NCBI RefSeq assembly: GCF_964204865.1
Contig: NC_135259.1
Location: 11,666,974-11,730,973, forward strand
DNA: 64,000 nt
Source of the DNA: Styela clava
Taxonomy: Eukaryota > Chordata > Ascidiacea > Stolidobranchia > Styelidae
Reading direction: 5' to 3'
This document shows, piece after piece, positions 50,551 through 63,819 of this stretch. Each line of letters begins with the position of its first letter. The stretch's first letter is position 1. The notes under the pieces were generated by a model. The model ran no database searches. It was not told where the DNA came from and saw only the letters and a list, made by a program, of their open reading frames with translations. Made by a program: the position numbers and the translations under genes.

Positions 50551-53500
50551 GCTCAACCTTCACAGTATACTAATGATAAATGGAGAATACAGTTGCTTCG
50601 ACTTTTTTGTTAGGCGGGCGTTTGTTAGTTAAAAAGTCGTCCAAGGTGGCGCTGGCAGAAAAAAGTTTGGGAAGCACTGGTGTAGATGGTGACTACTGCA
50701 GAATTCGCAGTGATGATCTGTATGATGGTCTTATATAAATCCCCTAAGCATGGAACAAGAAAAAACTCTGTATCAAATTTGTACAACTAAACCGTTCTGA
50801 TTTCCCCTATGGAACCTAAATAAGGCCGCTAATTAGAAGCGATCCTTTCTGCCCAAAATTCATGTTGAATTCCATGCAAATTCCAGTTCTATTGCCCGAA
50901 ACAACAACACCAGACGCAGTTTATCAAATCTATTATTTAGCTATTTCTATTATATACTGGTCTATGGCATACCATGCGATTGCAAGTTTTATATCATAAT
51001 ATAATTCATCATATCAATAAATATTTGATTGTTTGATTGATATTCATCGTTTGATGTCTCGTGTTATTTGCATTGCGTTGACTTTGAAAGGCAGTTTTGT
51101 CATTCCCGATTGATGAAAATTACTTCAGAACGACGCGACTTGATATTCGACTGCCTCTAAGGTGGGACTTGATTTGCAACTGAGGTTTGGATGTTTTGAA
51201 TATTTAGATAACGGATTATGTGTAAGCCGCCTTTGCCTCCGGCCATGTTAATGTTAAAAGAGTTGTATGATTTAATTTTTATTTTACCGCCGGTGAACTT
51301 GCGGTTTAATTAAAGAGCTCGGGGTGAAACGCAGTTACTTTCCACTCAGTTCGTTCAGCATCGTTTGATGATGTTGTTTTGGGCATTGTAATATATGCAG
51401 AAGAATCATGCTAAATCAGCTATGATGGCGAGGTACGTGAACTCAAAAGTATAAATATTAACTGTGGTTATTCATAATATTATTTTATTGGTTTTCAAAA
51501 TTTAGAGTGTGTGCATTCAGATGGAATGCGTAATTCATTTGCATTCCATGAATTCATTCTTCTGTCTGAACACTGCTATGAACACTGAACAATGCGTCAC
51601 GCTAATAACCGAACAGCATAAGTCATTTTTGGCGATTTTGAGTTTTTTTATAAAATAGGTATTTATGTAATGCTGCGCACCTGTCTGTTAACTCAGATTT
51701 TATTTTAGGAATTCCGAAACCCACAAAAATGGAGATTTAGTATGACATGCGCATTTGTGCAATTGTTTCGTCATAATGAATTCTCATTGTTATCACATGA
51801 CTATTGTGACGTCACAAAGGCTAAATAACCTCAGCGAAGTATTTTCGAGTTTTTGCATCTCGGATTCTAGCTTAGCGCGTATTAATTTGAATTTATACTA
51901 CAGTATAGGGAGGCGTGCGCTTGTGATATTCACTGTCCGAGTCCAATTCACCTTGATTGGCTTTTATATTGGGTGCATTGCTGTTTTATTCTATATATTT
52001 AATCTTAGTCTTAATTCCCTTGGTGTGCAGAACGTGTTATATTTATGAAATATATATTTTTAAACATGAAAAATAATGTAATTGAAACTTATTGGCTATT
52101 TTGGGGATTAGACATTGTAGATACTGAGAATTACATTCGTTTTTGGAAGGTATAGTTTTCAGGACTGGTGCGTATAGTAAAGTTGCAAAATTGCGTATGT
52201 CGCCAAGTCATAGACACATTTTTGCCTAAGTTACAGTGCGCTATTATGACGTCATTTAACTGCGTCATACAAATTGACTTGAATCCGGCTACGATCAAAA
52301 AATTGAACCATGGCAAATTATTGACTCTCAATGGCATGACAATATCATTAGGAAGTTTTTCACGTTTTTCTCAAAACTGCTGAAAAAGACTTACGCAATT
52401 CGGTTATTAGCGTGACGCACTGGTGTTTGATTTGCCAATTCAACCAAATTTTCGGCCTAATTTTTCGTTACTCCTGCAATTTGGAGAATGGTTGGTACAA
52501 ATTTAACGCTCCTGCGGCTTTCTTATCTTGGCATGCGATAGAAGGAATTTATTCTGTAAATTTCCATTGCATAAGCTGATATGGCTTTGTTTACGTTTAA
52601 ACATTTTGTTGCGCTTAAAGAAGTTTTCGTGCAGCGCGTATATTTATTGATAATTTTGAAATGCCAATCAATAAGCATATCATTACAAAAATATATTTCG
52701 AATTCGGAACGAACTGCAACTTTCTATATTGTACAGCAGGGGTTTTGTTTTCTATCCCTTTCGAATTTACCACAAACCAACATATATCATTCGCATCATA
52801 ACACTTTCAATACGAAAAAAACTAAATTCTTCGCAATGACGTATAAGATCAAGATATATTATGCATATAGAACGTAAGATATCACCGCGGTCGTTATTTT
52901 GCACAACGTATTGCTCGGCACGTTACAGTTTACGTGCAAGAGGACAGATAGAATTTATTTAAAATATCTCAAGATTACATGATAACTAGTGAAGGTTAGT
53001 ATTCTCGCGAGACCCTGTAGTTCTTCATTTGATCGCGCCCATAACTTTCTTCTTTTTGACATGAATATGAGAATAATACCCTTTGTGATCAAGTTATTTA
53101 AAAAAAAATAATATTATTTCCTTGATCACAAAATTTTTGTAATTCGATTGGTGGTAATTATGTTCATGAATATGAAGGTTCTTATACGATTTTAGAGAAC
53201 TTCAAGACAGTAACCTCCTTGAAAGGTTGTGATATCTCAGACGATCACATTGTTGAATTAAAACGATCGCTGATCTTGATATTTTAAGATGCCAAAACAG
53301 ACTCAAAAATTGTGTGGCACATCTTGATAAGTGTTATGAAAACGCTCGCCGCCGCACCTCTGATTACCCTGCGTGGGTTTGCAATTTCAAATCCCGTAGG
53401 GATAATTATGTGCTAGCGAGAAGATTTTAGCACTTCTCGACCCAATTTGGTGGTTCACGTAACCGCACGTCGGATGTGGTTTCCTCTACAATCAAGTCCA

Positions 53501-56079
53501 TGTATCTGAAACAAATAGCGAACCGAACGATAAGCCGTGATTCGCCATAGGATTAGGCAATATTATCGGTTTTTTTCTCTCTCCCCCGGGATGATCATGT
53601 TAATCTTATCCTAATTGTACAGTATTGGATCGCTTCTTAGACACGCCCACTTCTTTCAATCAAAACATAGTTTTCACGGAAATCATTACGTTGTTTCGGT
53701 ATCTTTTTTGCAAATTAATTAAAAAGCTAGTTCTTATCTCTAATAAAATTACAGGAAAATGGTTTCATTCCAAACATAAATTGGCCTATCTAAAAAAGTT
53801 GCTATTTAGGCGGCATATTGAGGCCTTGACTTAAGCGAGGTTCTGAAAAATGATTTGCAGTTTATGTATTAATATTGACATATTCACATACTTACCTTTT
53901 GTCAGTGGAATAATATGCCAAGATTTAAATGAGCTCTGACCAGTAAATTGTCCTAGAGCAGCCTCCAGAATTATCAGAGGGTAAATAATCACAATAATAA
54001 ACACCCAGTATGCGATCAAAAATGCACCTAAATAAAATAATGAAAAAAGGTTAGACATCAAATATTGAACACATATCGGTATCAAAAGTTATATTCTTCA
54101 TCAACCAAGTATAATTGTATTTGCTGTAGAATTACTAATATTCTTGCGCATAACACTAGATAAGGATTCATTGAAGATTGAATAAACAGGGTAGTTTATA
54201 TGCATAGGGAGAATATAGGATTTCAAAATAGGCAAAGGAATAAAAATAACGAAAAAGTTTGGGAAGCAATGCAATAATCTGAAAAGAATCTGTATAAAAT
54301 CGTTCGTAACTGTAGTCAATATTGGTCAAGAAGTATTTGTTTTCACGTTAGAATCCTAATCACTTTACTTCAAACTTCAAACCACTTACTTCAAATATCA
54401 ATCACCCGGAAGTCAACAGGGCAAAAACTAAGACCTAAATCATATTTATCTTCAGGCCATGTTTCATATCAAACAATCGCGAAAAAGTGTCATCCACATA
54501 AACACCGAGATGTAGGCTAGACCAACCATTGCCTCGACTTAATAAATTCACTGAATACAAGATGACAACGTTACCCTGCCTATATAATTATAACTAAGTC
54601 AACTAAGTCAACTCTGCAGTGCAATTCTCACCTCCGCCATTCTTGTAGCATAGATACGGGAACCTCCATACATTTCCAAGGCCAATCATGAGTCCCAGTA
54701 AGCTGAATAAGTAGTCGAAATGTTTTTTCCAGGTGATAACTCTTTTTTCGGCGCTTCCATCTTTGCCATTCAACTGTTTGCCCATTTCGTAAGTAGTTTG
54801 TTAGCTCTGGTAGAACAGACAACCGCAGTCACAAATATTTGGAATGATTATTTCTACAATAAAATGAAAGCAACATAATGAAAATAACCTATAATCATAT
54901 AGAAAATATTGTCTTCTGTCTCTTTATAGCTTTTGCAATACCTCGCGATCAAACTGGAAATTGAACTTGGCTGTTGGTTCTGACACGAGAAAATTTGCCT
55001 CAAGCGTGATAATCTTTTGTAAAAAATCTTTTATTAATATATTATCTGTATGAAAATGATAACTCGCATACCGCAGCCAAGCATATATTAACGTCTTTAG
55101 GTATGCAATATAATCTGAGCAATAGCGTACTTCAATTTTGTTGGTCTGCAGATACTTGAATTCAAAATTCGTTTCCTGCATATTTTGAAAATTGTTGTAT
55201 TCAAGGCACGTTGTTTTTCTTTAGCCTGAACAGTTATCGTCCCTTTTCAATATTACTCTTTCACAAAATAATGAGAGTTGTTATCTCCAAAATACATTCC
55301 AAAAATAGTTCGATTACAATTTGCTTGTTTATTTGAGTGCTCATTTATTGAAAATAATTTCTATTCACAAAGAATTTATTGTAAATGACCGATTTGTATT
55401 TACTCGTGAATAGTTTATCTGGATATATTTTTCGGATTACTAGTGCATTTCCAATCTCCACTTACAACACTCGAGAGAAAGGACATTTGAAATATATTCA
55501 ATAAACTGAGGTAGTCACCAAACTGATAACAAACAAACCGTGTGCTAGGCAACTAGTAGTTATTCAATCGGAAATCACATTTTACTTAACTAGTATTCAC
55601 CGTACTTAACCAATAATATGTTCTACCCATTCATACGTTGATTTTTTTTTGAAAGCTCGAAGTCTAACTTCCGTCACATATGTATAAATTGAAAATGAAA
55701 AATTGAAACGCCATGATGGCGATTTTTCTCCACTCAGTCATTTTTTGACAACCAATTTTTAGTAAATGAATGGAAACATGACATCGGATTTCACATGGCT
55801 TTAATGAAATAAATTATTAATTGTACACGTTACAATTAAATATACCGGTATTTCAAGACAAAGTCTGCTGACGAAAGAGACATTGTTAGAGACTGTAAAA
55901 ACTAGAACTGTATCGCGACTTTGTTATATACCATTAAATCTGTTCATGGTTCCCAATATTAACAGTGTTAGTGAGATTTTCAATATATGCTTGTGGCAAA
56001 TGTGAAGGTTTAATTGACATGAAAAGGATATAAATATTCACCTTTACAGAAAGAAAGCCGAATAAACGAAAGTACTATA

Positions 56080-56337
56080 ATGGCGAAAGGCTCTCGACCT
56101 GTGGCAACTAAAGTTAAAGCAAAACAATATATTTCAATACACGAATTAGGCCTGTCCCTTAGGCCTGAAAGTCGAAAGAATAGAACTGGTGCTAGCTTTG
56201 CTCGGCGGATGTTATTGTACATGTTAGATGAATTAAACGGTAGTCAACGCCAGCTACGGCTAACCCGCCGAGTAGATCGAACACAAAAAATGCAAATCAA
56301 AAAATATAAAGTACTTAAGTACATACTTTTTTATTAG
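56080..56337 (+). CDS. Hypothetical basic 85-residue protein, unit 2
   Basis: Copy of the frame at 33908, same length, differing only by Ile for Met four residues from the end. Upstream of and divergent from the SLC6 copy 2 pseudogene. Same reservations as for the unit 1 copy. Confidence 0.22.
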   Translation: MAKGSRPVATKVKAKQYISIHELGLSLRPESRKNRTGASFARRMLLYMLDELNGSQRQLRLTRRVDRTQKMQIKKYKVLKYILFY

Positions 56338-59300
56338 TTTGGTAAAAGAGTCGATGGCATATTTGAGATTACAAGATTTGGAGGGGTAAAAATACCCACC
56401 TGCTTACGGATCCCCCTTGTACAGAAATAGTGGCATGCAATGGAGGATTATAGATTGAACCACTTGCCATGCATAACGTAAACAACAATAATGCTAAAGA
56501 AACACGATAGTTTACTTGTCTAAACTACCTCAAGACTAACTAGAATTGACAAACTGCAAATTAATCCAGTCCCAATGAAGCACACGCAAAAAGTAAACAA
56601 AGTTGAATAGTTTAGATCTGATTTGACCTTTCTCTGAGTGAATCACGAATGCCGAGAACTACACCTGCTGACTAACTAAAAAGTTGCGATTTCTTGACAA
56701 AGATTAGCGACACAGGCGCAGAAGTGAATTTTCGAAGTTCCCTCGTACATCGTCCAATTCGATGGACGAATTGTCATCGGCATCAAGTGCTGGTTTTCGG
56801 ATGATGGTATTCGATTTGACCTCCCAGGAGTTTTATTGTTGATGTTAAATAGCCTGCAGAAAATCCATGGCTACTCTTGTGGCGTTCTTTTGGAAGGAAA
56901 TTGAGTTTATCTTGTACTCAATGAATTTGTTTGATGGATTAGATAGAAAAAGTTACACCCAGTCGAAGCAATGTTTGTATTCTCTACGATGATTTGCCGG
57001 TCAGAGTGAGGTACTGGACTCGACGACGATTTAATGGGTTGGAGGCTGGAGCACGTGTGTTCGCTTGACGACAAAGTTGAGGGTCAGAGAAGATAAACCT
57101 AAATCTATGCTCCACGGCGTTATCAAGTCGGAGTGACAGCTATTGTTTCTTCGATTAAAGTTACATATTTCTCGTTCTCAGTTTAAATACCGTGAAGCGA
57201 TACAGGCACATGGCTCGCAAAACATGTCCTCGCAAAAGATCCAAATAGAGTACCCTGCAATAAGTGCACAAGTTTCATAAATACCATTTTGATAAGTATC
57301 CTGGTAACGCCACATTAAAAGTATATTTACCCACATTAAAATATATTTTTTTTATTCATACTTACAAAACTATAGTGAGGATTAGTTTGAAGAGTGAATT
57401 TGAAGCATGCCTAATGTTAGATTCCCAATATGCGTGCGAATATTGCTCGATGTTTTTGCAGCTATAGGCTAGAATGTGTCACGCAGTTCTTTCAAATAAG
57501 CCAGCACAAGTTTAAGGAGTAACTCTTCCATGTCGACTGATCAACGTATTATTCAATTTTTACTAATTGGTTTTTGCTACATAGACATTTTCCTACACTG
57601 TTGCAAAAAATCGCTTTTCTTTGTAACTAGTTTTCATCGATTCATATAGGATTTCAAATCGATTTCATATTCTTGGTACTACAAAAAAGTAAAAACCTCA
57701 AGAATACGATTCCACCAAGCTTCCGCCATAGGTAGAAATGAATCAATGGCTTTATTTACCACTATTCATACGTGGCCACGAACCAGATGTGATTGCTTAT
57801 TTTTTTATATACGAATTTAAAAATTGTACATTTAAAGTTTTAAACCAACAATGTTTACTATGAGGTATTCTTTCTTTTATTGACAAATTTGCATTCAACC
57901 CATATCTGAACTGATAGACTTTATCTGTACATTTCCATCACAGCACCAAATCAACTATACATTATATATATTTGTGAATTTCTGATAACAACAAATTGGT
58001 AAGGTATTCATATTTTTATCAGAAGTAAATATAGAAACATTTCATTGGCTGTTAAACATATAGTACCGCCACTATCCACCCATATTAAAATATTTTTATT
58101 TATTTATAGATATAGACAAAACTATAGTGACGATTAATTTAAATGTTAATAGTGATTTGAAGCATGCCTAATGTTAGAATCCCATATCCGAATTGCGTGA
58201 CTTATTAGCGTTTATTTTTAGCGCAAGGTTTTTTGAAAATGTCATATACCTCGTTAACTTCAATTCTGACAATACATTGTAAATTTTAAAATACCATTTT
58301 GTTCAGCATATTGAGATTGCAGTCATCTGCTCACAACTTTAAAAAATAAGATAATTGCATATTTGTTCGAAGTGTATTCTATTTATTTGTGTTGTTAAAG
58401 TAGGAATTGGCTTCGATCTTTCGGCAATTTTTGGTACATGTATATGATTGAGGTCGAAAGTTTTCAGAGTTCGCAATATCAACACATTGTGCTTTAGCAT
58501 GTTTTTCAACGTTAACCCTTCTCTGTTGGCGTGGTTTATGATATAAAATACTACAACATTCAGCCCACGAAATCTCACTGATGAATTCCGTATTCGGAAA
58601 GTTGTACCTATGGTAAATTTACCAAATTACCTTTGTGAAATGTTCCGCCAAGACAAAATCCAGCCATAATTGTTATCAAGCTCGTCTACGCCATACAAAA
58701 GTGAAATTGCGATGATTCTCAAATTAAGCAAAACGGAACTTGTGTAATTGATAGTTTGCATTCAACTTTAATTTAATTAGATTGTCGTGAGTTTGCTACC
58801 AATGGCAAACACAACATATTTTTAAGAAAGTGGACCATGTCATTGTTGTTACTAACATATACTTCATGATATGAGTGGTCAACTGTTGTTTAGTGTTATT
58901 GACTATTGGCACACGTGTTCGAGGATCACGCACGGCTAAAACGTTATGTTTGTTACCCACTGAGTGGTGCTTTCACCATAGTGATTTATTGCAAATATAC
59001 TTTACACTTGCGATTATTTACTTTACTATAAATTATAATGAGTATCCGTTTCGAAAATTGATTGTAGAAGAAAGTATACAACCGCAGTTTAACGAATTGC
59101 TAATGGTGTATAATTCACACTAGAAAAATCAATGCTCTGATATTGAACGACGTATACAAGCATATAAAATCGATTGGCTGCGTATGTACATCGCATGGAT
59201 GGCTGTATATGTATGTTAAATTTACTTTATATGGCATTGGTTGTATATGTGTATTAGTTGGTTGTATATTCATATTTTGAATTGTATAGTTTGTGGAATA

Positions 59301-59986
59301 ACAATAAAAGTGGAATCCAATTTCTAATACGTCTAACTGTAAAACTTTTATTCCGGCAGTATTTATTTGACGTGATAATAGCGGGAAATCTCCAGCGTTA
59401 TTCAAAGGTCTAATTATGAATCGTATTTCAAATGCTCATACACAACAATGCTCTGTTTAGCCACGATTTAAGCATTATAGTTACATAGCTTACAATAGCT
59501 AATATTTTTGAGTGTTAAAAATGTTTGGAACATCAAGAGAAAGGGTTTCGAATCAAAATCATGCATCGGATATGGAAGAAAAACTATCATTCACGTTTTT
59601 TTTATTTAACCTTTGCAACATGCAATTTTTTCGACCATGATCCGAATATGACGGCTTAGTAAGAATTAAAAGTGTTGCAAAGCTATTGATCAGCTGATTG
59701 ATTGTTTTGATCATGTCAAGCAGAGGCTCAGCATTGCATAATAATGTTCTTTATAAAGACGTAATAAAAATGCAAAAAGCTTACTATCGTTTCCTAGCAT
59801 TTTTAGTAATAATTTAAGTTAAAGAAGAGAAGAAATCAACGAGCATATGCTATGGCGAGCGTTTACCAATTAGAGAAGAATTCGTTTCAAGAAGAAAAAT
59901 TAGGTTTTAGGTCGAAAAAGGGAAGGAGAAATATATAATAAAAAAGAAAATAGAAGAAAAATAGACTGGCATTCAATTTCTTAGAC

Positions 59987-60422
59987 CAGGGGTCGGCAAC
60001 CTTTGTTGCTCGTGGGCCAAAATTAAGGGTTGCAAGTCATTGGCGTGTCGCACATATATTTAGAAAGTTGAAAACCGAATTGATGATACTTTTTATAATA
60101 AAAATCAAGCAGTGATACATCTCTCGAATATAATATAGATTTATTTGCTCATTGCGTTGCATCTCAAAAAATTCCATTTAAATCTTCGGCGCCATTGAAC
60201 CCTTTGCATTTAGCATCAACTTTTCTGCATTTTGTTGTCGTTTGTCTAAATATAATCAAATTATAGATTTATTCAACGAGTAAATGTGAATTATATACTT
60301 GTTAGGGTATAATGTCTACACATGTTTCACAATAAATTATGTTGCTGTTTTGTTAATATAATTCAGTAAAACGTCGCGGGTCAGATTATATTACTCCGCG
60401 GGCCGTAGGTTGCCAAACCCTG
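59987..60422. mobile_element. 436-bp hAT-like non-autonomous element, unit 3
   Basis: Same element, length, ends and TCTTAGAC flanks as at 37808-38243, with a few substitutions. It was inherited through the unit 2/3 duplication, not inserted independently. Confidence 0.9.
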
Positions 60423-60520
60423 TCTTAGACGATATCACAATGTTTTAGAATGCCGTACTTCTAATCTTGTAATTTGTGATAAATATACAGACCAGGTAGA
60501 TAGTACTGAGCATATTTTGG

Positions 60521-60814
60521 ATGCATGAGGTTATTCCTATCCGCCACACGATAAGAGCATATATGGATTCACTCGATTGTAAAATTGTTATAAAGGACGG
60601 TCGACCCATTAAAGAATGTCTGGGTGAAAGCATCGAAGACAGTTTTGAATTCAATTCTCTTCCATTCTTTGGGATACTATTGGTAGCCGTAATATTCAGT
60701 TTCTTCATATCCTGTAAGTTGTACTTTTCCTGTCAAAAATCAAAATACATTGGAATTGAAGAGTCTTTCGAGGATATAACAAAGGTAATTATGAAAGAAG
60801 CCTATTCACCATGA
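60521..60814 (+). CDS. Hypothetical 97-residue single-pass membrane protein, unit 3
   Basis: Third copy of the frame at 17030 and 38342, intact, with the same membrane segment. Compared with unit 1 I count about 4 silent and 10-11 amino-acid-changing differences, so conservation of the frame alone is weak evidence. Confidence 0.28.
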   Translation: MHEVIPIRHTIRAYMDSLDCKIVIKDGRPIKECLGESIEDSFEFNSLPFFGILLVAVIFSFFISCKLYFSCQKSKYIGIEESFEDITKVIMKEAYSP

Positions 60815-61777
60815 TGCATAATTTGGCAAATATATGCGATATTTAGTTTTTATTAGATTTGAATCTATCCAATATAAATTTGATCGAAGTAGGTGTCGAA
60901 TTTAGAATACCGACAAAAGCGGTGACCATGTCCATCTTCCATTGACGTATGCGAATAAAAAGATCATACTCCCTTCAAATAAAATACCTTTGCTAAGATT
61001 TACAAATTTAAAACTGGTTGGAACAGGACTTATACTCAAGCATAATTCATAGTATACTTTACTCAAAAGTAGTTCCACCCAAAAACATGGCTATATTTTT
61101 ATTTTGCAGGCCAAATTTTCAATATTTAGTTCAAACCTAATTTGACTTTTGTGAAAACGTTTTAAAATCGATTCAGGATTCATTTTGTATCATTACATTG
61201 ATTGACAAGCTATAACTTACAACGATATAACGTAGTTTTCAAATTCGATTTAAAACGTGCGATCTCGTATCGTGCAGCTCATCGATGTAACAGTCAAAAG
61301 GCGGATCGATATTCGATATAAATTAAATCTTTACTGGTAACATATACACACATATTATACATATATATTAAGTTTGGTTTCATTTCCGGTTATTGTATAT
61401 ACATATCCGGGAGCACTTTAAATTGTGTTTTCATATTTTTCATTCACACAACGACAACGCATTATGACTTTTTTTAGGCAGACGAGACCAGGGAAGTTAC
61501 AAATATTCCGGATCAATGAATTGAATAACCCGAGAAGCTGTTAACTGTACATATATATATATATATATGGTGTGTGTCAATTTTATATATATTATTTTCG
61601 ATAGTGTGATAAACTGATTGCAGACATTTCGAATATTTTTTGTTTATACATACAGTTAAAAAATTATATTTTTTAAATTCAATATTATTAGTGGATTACT
61701 TTGCTAAAGAGTGGGATTTAAATGTTTTCTAATAGTGGTAAATTTTATGCATTTGTTTACGGCTGCTTTCATTACTT

Positions 61778-62082
61778 CTATTTTCATTTACTTATTCTTT
61801 TCATTACTTCTATTGTTAATTATAAAACCCCCAACACGCTGCTTTCTCGATTAATGAATTTTGAAAGTTCTGTTAAGTTGAAAACGATGACGTTCGTGAA
61901 AACTTCACATCTTTGTGCAATTTCTTTAGGATGTTGTTGTTTCTATTTCATTTACTTATTCTTTTTAGCAACTCGATTGTTAATTAGAAAACATTCAACA
62001 TGCTGCTTTCTTGATTCAAGAATTTCAAAAGTTCTGTTAAGTTGAAAAAGAAGACGTTCATGATAACCTCACACCTTTGTGT
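61778..62082. repeat. Tandem duplication of about 140 bases, unit 3
   Basis: Same two-copy arrangement as at 39605-39909: first copy from 61778, second from 61943. It was inherited with unit 2. Confidence 0.7.
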
Positions 62083-63059
62083 GGAGTTGCGTGTAGAATG
62101 GCAGGTTTACGGCTTACACTTAAATATGTCATAACATCAGAGAGATGGCAAGATGACTTGCACACTTGGGATCTGCACTACGCTGTATATGAGTTCTTGT
62201 TTGTGGTTTTATGAGAATATATTTCAAGCAATCAGAATATCTATTTGCGATCAATGTAGTGTTGATATCAACACGATAACGTGTTTCCGTGTCCAGCACT
62301 TTCTGCTTTCCGGGATAATAAAATAACATAAATAATGTTTATTGGGGTTCAATACTTCCGGAAGAAATCTTAGTTTAGCGGAGTCAAATAAATAAGCACA
62401 CGATTATGTGGGGTTAATTGTCAACTAGTATATTGTAATATAATAATCGAATTGGACTGTTCCGAATACAGATATAGATAATGAAATATAAACTTACATT
62501 TTAACACAAATAAATATATAGAATATTTTAGTTATAATTGAAACGTATATAAATGCTGAAATTATATGATAGGTAACGTGAAATGCTCGGCGGGGGAAAA
62601 CAGAGAAAGCCATTAGGTGTAAATGAGCCATGATAGGGAGCATGTAATTACAAAGCAATGTGAGTCTAAGAAATGTTAATTCAAAATAACTTGGTCTCGG
62701 TAATCAATCCTGGAACTCTTAAAGTAGTATTTCATTTATTTCATATTTGCAGGTGTCTCAATAATGCCGTGCCCCTCTTGTCTCACAATTGTTCCAATTG
62801 TATAAATCTAAATTTATATGAGTATCATAACCTACTTCTCAGTCCAGAACTTGGCATGAACGCCATTGCATATGCTTACTTTTTAACCATTTGTCCCAGA
62901 ATTCATATCTACCATAACGTAGAACTATGGGTCGTTCAAGTGCGTGGCAAGTGGGCGCTACGTGACATACTTGATACACAATATCAATCCACGCTTAAAA
63001 TCCAAAAGAAAAATAATATTGAATTCTGTTAAGTGGATGAATAAGCCAATAAACACTAA

Positions 63060-63819
63060 TCAAGCTTGATCGTCGTTCTGACAAGATAAACTGAGGGATC
63101 CTTTCAGTTCAAGTTCTTCGTTGATAGAAATCTCTCTTCTGCTATAAAACTGTTTCGGTACAATAGCCGAACGAAGTTTCTATTAGTACAAATAAAAGGT
63201 TGGTTAAGCAGTAGGTTATAAACAAAGAAATTTCCAAATACTTCAAGATACTGGGTATCTAAAAGCATAGATTAAGGTGAAAATCTATTAAACGTACTGA
63301 CAACGAAGGAAGTGGGTATGCAAAAAAGTTTCAGGCTTCAGGCATTCAAGAATTTGACTTGCGAAGAAAATATCGTGTCAACCCTTAAAATTTCAAAAAT
63401 AAACTCTTAAGTCTGATATCACAAAACTTTTGACTCTAGACTTTCAATAAGTTTTCCTCTGATCGGCTTAAATTCAAATCCGGGACATTCGACAATACGA
63501 CTCCATCTCCTGTTGCAATGCAAATCAAAAACCCCAGATTCACACTTCATTATAACATTTAGTGAAATGAATTAGGTTTGCACTTCCTCACCGAATGAAA
63601 ATTATAACGACCCCCGGGTGTCCAAATAACAAACGACAAGCTTACCTCCAGAAATGTATTTCCTTTTGCTTTCCACAGCACGAAAATTGCCAAGATTGGA
63701 ACGCACAATATGGAATTGAGTGCAGTCATCCATCCCAATGCGTTCGCCCAAACGGGATACACGTAGTTCTGGTCGTATTTAAGAGGTTCGTATAATGCTA
63801 ATGAATTGATCATCAATAC
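63060..63819 (-). CDS. SLC6-family symporter, copy 3 (3' end only)
   Basis: Exon 12 is 63819-63646 (174 bases, in frame, same residues as copy 1) and exon 13 is 63179-63060, ending in TGA. Exon 12 keeps the A that copy 2 lost, so that deletion is specific to copy 2. The C-terminal tail differs from copy 1 by a few residues (Phe to Leu, Glu to Gln, Glu to Gly, Asn to Ser). Upstream exons lie beyond the right edge; from 63820 to 64000 is intron 11. Whether this copy is functional cannot be judged here. Confidence 0.85.

Larger units (their letters stand above)
47522..50679. mobile_element. hAT transposon in intron 2 of SLC6 copy 2, with a nested insertion
   Basis: Orthologue-like copy of the element at 26198-28477, at the same place with the same end sequences and the same GTGCAGAT/GTGTAGAT flanks. 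It is longer because of the 848-bp nested element and a small insertion of about 24 bases near its left end. Transposase remnant at 50368-50550. Confidence 0.8.
40795..54785 (-). pseudogene. SLC6-family symporter, copy 2 (two frameshifts)
   Basis: Exons match copy 1 one for one: 54785-54632, 54027-53896, 46509-46325, 45800-45712, 45540-45408, 44704-44570, 44230-44127, 43963-43870, 43409-43266, 42567-42437, 42246-42040, 41549-41377, 40914-40795. All splice dinucleotides are kept. Exon 10 is 131 instead of 138 bases: seven bases are missing between GACAAG and ATTACGG near 42462, so the frame breaks after residue 425 and hits TGA five codons later, inside TM9. Exon 12 is 173 instead of 174 bases, with one A missing in CACGAAATTGCC near 41414. 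A product would lack TM10-TM12 and be inactive. Elsewhere only a few residues differ (Leu79Phe, Ser129Phe, Ala242Val, Ala282Thr, Thr298Ala, Arg402Lys), so inactivation is recent or, less likely, both indels are sequence errors. Confidence 0.85.
35532..57696. repeat. Tandem unit 2 (about 22.2 kb)
   Basis: Complete unit bounded by two head-to-tail junctions. Compared with unit 1 it has gained the 436-bp element (37808-38243), the 848-bp element (49080-49927) and a 166-bp-period duplication (39605-39909), and has lost about 85 bases near 40459 that units 1 and 3 both keep. Its left flank is closest to unit 3; its core from about 43.9 to 47 kb is almost identical to unit 1. Confidence 0.85.
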
